64,000 bases of DNA from NCBI GenBank assembly GCA_025175895.1, contig JAKLTH010000283.1, forward strand, positions 1,488,001 to 1,552,000. The letters are read 5' to 3'. Of the stretch, positions 60,261 to 64,000 are shown piece after piece. This DNA comes from Wurfbainia villosa (taxonomy: Eukaryota > Streptophyta > Magnoliopsida > Zingiberales > Zingiberaceae). A program made the position numbers and the translations under genes. The notes beneath the pieces were generated by a model. That model worked only from the letters and a program-made list of their open reading frames with translations, was not told where the DNA came from and made no database searches. Positions within the stretch are counted from its first letter, which is position 1. Each line of letters begins with the position of its first letter.

Positions 60261-61309
60261 CTGGAATCGAGGAACTGATAAACATAGATTATTATACAGA
60301 AAGATTGGAACTGTCAATTTAACAGTCTCTTCGTCTCTGTCTTTTAGAATTCGAGAGGGATAAATTACTAAAGGTCTATGCCCTATACGCGATTGATAAA
60401 ATAGTGAATGATCATCAGAGTCCAAGGCAAGATTTTAAATCGTCTTCGGAATTAATTCTTGTCTATTATGCAAGTGTCTCTATTGACTTATCAACGCGTT
60501 ACACCCGCAGGGCTACTTACAATATAATAATAGGATATTCAATTTGACTTTCAAATATTCACGATTCAATTTTTAATCGTGACATATTTGTAAAAAAAAA
60601 ATAAATCAAATGACTGACAAATTAAGATTGATACACCTGTTGAGATTATTTAATGAATACTTTCTATTATACCACGGTGACTAATGAAAAATATTCATAA
60701 GGCAAGATGAGAGTCTGTATTTAAAATTTTGATAGTAATTTTTTTAAAAAAATATTAATGGATTAATTTTTAAGCTTTTTATATTAATTTTTGAGCTCAT
60801 TAAAAAGTAATTTAAATCTCTCTAAAACAAATAAACCTGAAATAAATACTTCTTTAAACATTCCAGAATTAATTGTGCCTACACTTAAATATCTCATGGC
60901 AGTAAGTAAAATAAAAAAAAAAAAGAATTATCTTTCCAGTAATTCAAATTTAAAATATTCATAGAATTATTCTAAAAGGAGTCCGAATTTAAATTTTTTG
61001 ATACTATATATAAATTTTATCATTGAATATTTTACAATGGTGGCGAGAGAAACTCAAATCATTTCGAAATGTCTTTTGGTTTACTCTTACTTTTTTTTTT
61101 TAAATATGAATTTAGAAAAAAAAAAAAAAAGTTGCGTCTCTTTTCTTTTCTATTTCAGTTAAACATATCAAAAATTATTTTAAAAAGGAGACACTTAATC
61201 AGAATCTAAAATTAACAGTAAAATTATTATTATTTATTTGTATTCATTATATTATTTTTTTTATAAAAAGGAAATACGATTATAAAAATTAAAATAATAA
61301 TAATATTAT

Positions 61310-62381
61310 TGTTGGATCGATGCGGTTCGCTAGAGGGGGGGGGTGAATAGCGATAAAAACTTTTTCTCGTTTCTTTCGTTAAAATTCGAGAGAAAATTAA
61401 TTACAGTGGAAATGTAAAGTAAATAGAGACAAATAGGTTTTACTTGGTTCGTAGCCTTCGGCTACTACTCCAAAGCCCTAATGGTCTTTGACCACGCACG
61501 GAGGGCAAATACTAAACAAACTCCCTCTCGATGGAGATAGGAGTTAAACGAATACAAAAACTCGAGAAAGACTCAAGGTAGAGGGACACTCCCCCTCTCC
61601 TTGATATGATTTAAAGCTTGAAATAAAAACAACTTATACAAATTTAAAGATTATACCGACGACTTCAAAGATTGGAGGTTGAAGCTCTAGTCGTCGCTCC
61701 TAGCCAGTCGTAGGGATGTGAGAGTCGAGCGCGATCGAAGCACTTGGAAGCTTTTGAATTGATGAAAAACCCTAGGTTTGACCCTCCTTTTATAACCTTT
61801 AAGCCCCTCATCGAATGAGTCTTTAGCCAATCACAAATGGGCACAAAACCCTTTGAAAAATGGTGATAACTTTTGAATGATCGAGGTGATCCATCACCGA
61901 TCGGTGATCATCGATCGATTTGACCTTCGGCAATCGATTGTTCGAGGCACAATGAGTCCTCAAGCCGGGCAATGACTGATGCTAGCTGCAAGGCAAGGTT
62001 AGCTCAAGAAAAATATAATTTCGATGGTCGTCGACCATCCGATCTCGACCTAGGTCATCTATAAGAAGTCTTTGGTCGGATCTACGCTTAAGATCATCCC
62101 CGTAAAGAGGATACGACCTTACTTGCGCTCGCATACACGAGCTTACCTCAGTACTTACGTGTTGCTTCCGGCCTTCCACTCAATTCCTTCGGCTCCCTCC
62201 GAAGTCTCTTGAGTGTCGCCCGACCACCGCGGCTTCCTTCGGGTGTCGCTAGCCTTCAGCTCCAGCGTTGAGACTTTTCTGCACACTTGATTTAGCTCAT
62301 GAGATAACAATATATGCTTAACTTTGTATCGTTTGCTATAATCAAAACTTAGGTTCGACTTAGGTGCCTACTGCACCAACA
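61310..62381 (-). repeat. 3' LTR of Copia D
   Basis: 1072 bp, bounded TGTTGGATCG...GCACCAACA. It includes a run of nine G at about 61336-61344 and palindromic GATCGATCG / CGATCGGTGATCATCG words at 61895-61945. Resembles solo LTR B. Confidence 0.85.
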
Positions 62382-62810
62382 ATCTCCCCCTTTTTGATTT
62401 ATGGCAAACCCACATACAAAGTTAAGTAAATAGCAAGCATGAAGAGTAATAATGTGCATGAGAAACAAAAAATATGAAGATTAAGTTGGAGTAGTAAGGA
62501 TTTTTTTCAAGTACTTCCCCTTGAGGAAACCTCCCCCTTGATCGAGGGTGAGTCTTGAAGAAAGACCTTAATCCTCCCCCTTGAGGGTTGCTTTAAGTAA
62601 TTAACATTACTTAAAGTTGGCCTTAGTAAAACGTTTTAGTTAAGCCCTTTCTCCCCCTTAACTTTGGTAAAATTAAGCCCTTAGTAAAATTCTTTGGCTT
62701 TTTGGTAAAAGTTAACTAAGTTTTAACTTTTGGTTTAAATATGAAGTAAGAGTTAAGTTATCAAAAAATTTTGACCCCTTAATTTTGGCCTTTTTCTCCC
62801 CCTTTTGCCG
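62382..62810 (-). promoter_or_regulatory. Polypurine tract of Copia D and upstream copies
   Basis: Minus strand AAAAAGGGGGAGAT adjoins the LTR. Further GGGGGAG/GGGGAAG runs occur at about 62515, 62532, 62576, 62651 and 62795. Confidence 0.75.
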
Positions 62811-63277
62811 TATATCGAAAAGAGTAAGGGGTGTGTGGAAAACAAAAAGTGTTAAATTTAAAGTCCAAGCATGTTCCCCATTTTTTATATAAAAAAAATA
62901 ATATACTGAAAATAAACTCATCTATAAAATGTTCGACTCATATTTGGCTTGATTGATATGTAAGATCAACCAGTCCTGGTCAGAGTCGGTTAGTATGTAT
63001 GATTATACTCCGTGGTTCATAGCGATGCACTAGCTCTACATCTGGAACCAGAAGTAAGGTCCTAACATCTCACGCCCATCTACGTGGCAAAGTACACAAA
63101 CACATTAGTCCTATGTGTTGTGAGATGTACTGGCTCCTTAAATCTATAGGTGCATGATATCTAAGGTATGTCCTATGCTAGTTCCATAAAAATGAAATTT
63201 AAAGAAATAGTAGTAAGAACATATAATTTGCATGTACCTATTCTATTACGCACATGCCCAATTTTCGTCTTAATAGA

Positions 63278-64000
63278 CTAAATTCGCGGGTAGGGGTTTA
63301 GTAAATAGATCCGCCAAGTTAGACTTCGATTCGACGATTCGAGGTGTATGACTCGCTGGCCAACATGTTCTCGAATGAAATGGTGTTTGACCTCTATATG
63401 TTTGGTCCTAGAGTGACATATCGGATTCTTTGTAAGATTAATTGAACTAATGTTATCTACGTGAAGTTTAGTATTCGTAAAGTCTAACTTAAAGTCGCGG
63501 AGAGTGTGCTTCATCCAAAGAAGCTGCATGACACACTCACCTATCGCGATGTATTCGGTGGTAGATAAAGCAACATGTGTTGTTTCATCGCACTAACTCA
63601 CTAGACTCGGTAGAAGTTGACACCAACCACTAGTGCTCTTTCTATCGAGCTTACTACCGGCATAATCCGAATCGGAGTAGCCGATTAGTTCGAACTCCGT
63701 AGATCTAGGGTACCAAATACCAACGTTAAGTGTGCCCTTAAGATATCTAAGGATACGCTTAACTAGGGTTAGGTGTGACTCCTTAGCACAAGTTTGAAAC
63801 CTGATGCACATACTTATCATGAATAGGATGTCGGTCGACTCAGATTAAGTATAGGAGACTCCCTATTACGCTCCTATAGTATTTTAAGTCAATGGACTTA
63901 CTTTCTAGGTCTTCTCCTATGTTAACATTTATCGCCATTGGGGTGTTTATTACCTTAGCGTCTTGCATTCCAAATCTTTTAATTAACTCCTTAGTGTATT
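63278..64000 (-). pseudogene. pol C-terminal part of Copia D (reverse transcriptase end and RNase H)
   Basis: From 64000 downward the frame gives the RT thumb/connection (KELIKRFGMQDAK, YYRSVIGSLLY), then MCIRFQTCAKESHLTLVKR and GYSDSDYAGS. After a break comes LLWMKHTLRDFKLDF, HVDNISSINLTKNP and HSRTKHIEV. The product would be the Copia polymerase end. It is broken near 63560-63600 and cut by the window edge. Confidence 0.82.

Larger units (their letters stand above)
56554..61309. other. 5' flank of the zinc-finger gene and repeat-rich spacer
   Basis: The first 150 bp (56554-56710) are purine/pyrimidine-biased and CpG-rich, fitting a promoter and 5' UTR. Beyond that no gene is seen. It holds two copies of a MITE (56880-57680 interrupted, 58312-58705), R1 copies (58975-59395) and an AATCGGTTC-rich array (59785-60260). 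The stretch 60360-61309 is AT-rich and unassigned. Confidence 0.5.
61310..64000 (-). mobile_element. Copia LTR retrotransposon D (Sirevirus-like), partial, runs off the window
   Basis: The 3' LTR is 61310-62381. Upstream on the minus strand come a polypurine tract at 62382-62395, about 0.9 kb of non-coding sequence with repeated purine runs, then RNase H (63278-63529) and reverse-transcriptase connection (63593-64000). The pol wording (ESHLTLVKRILRYLKG, GYSDSDYAGSKLDRKSTSG, HSRTKHIEVKHHFIREHV) is close to Copia A. Frames are broken between 63530 and 63592. The 5' half lies beyond the window. Confidence 0.85.

Overview
The window is nuclear DNA of a flowering plant, most likely a monocot. The evidence is intron-split genes with GT/AG junctions, Copia elements with plant-type primer sites, RTE and L1 LINEs, Au-type SINEs and TTA-flanked Tourist-like MITEs. 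Clustered TCGACTG palindromes inside the LTRs hint at a Zingiberales-like genome, but that is a guess. There are no bacterial operons, no CRISPR array and no rRNA genes.

Four host genes can be rebuilt exon by exon with consistent reading phase. (1) 1983-9746, minus: universal-stress-protein-like, 5 exons, 208 aa, probably plastid-targeted. (2) 11022-18756, minus: Tim17/Tim22/Tim23-family inner-membrane protein, 5 exons, 227 aa. (3) 42210-42693, plus: compact FD-type bZIP, 2 exons, 132 aa, ending in the 14-3-3-binding SAP motif used in the florigen complex. (4) 45710-56553, minus: protein with four RanBP2-type zinc fingers, 7 exons, 325 aa, convergent with the FD-like gene.

The rest is mostly transposable elements, many of them inside introns. 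Intron 2 of gene 1 (5.9 kb) and intron 2 of gene 2 (6.4 kb) hold LINE, SINE and MITE copies. Intron 5 of gene 4 holds a complete, young Copia element (46944-51288) with a perfect 5-bp target duplication. Between genes 2 and 3 lies an old Copia element (23824-37601). It was entered by a second Copia element, now a solo LTR (27049-31575), which was itself entered by a 3.3-kb gypsy-like solo LTR (27983-31270). Two of the three layers are proven by exact 5-bp target duplications. A further Copia element on the minus strand runs off the right edge (61310-64000).

Three points stand out. The young Copia in gene 4 has no recognisable gag and carries in its place a frameshifted N-terminal piece of a CYP710A-like P450 (sterol C-22 desaturase), a probable gene capture. 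The 5' end of gene 1 is duplicated just upstream of gene 2, and the original copy preserves the empty site for one MITE that entered the duplicate. Several LTRs carry dense palindrome arrays or repeated polypurine tracts of the kind described for Sireviruses.
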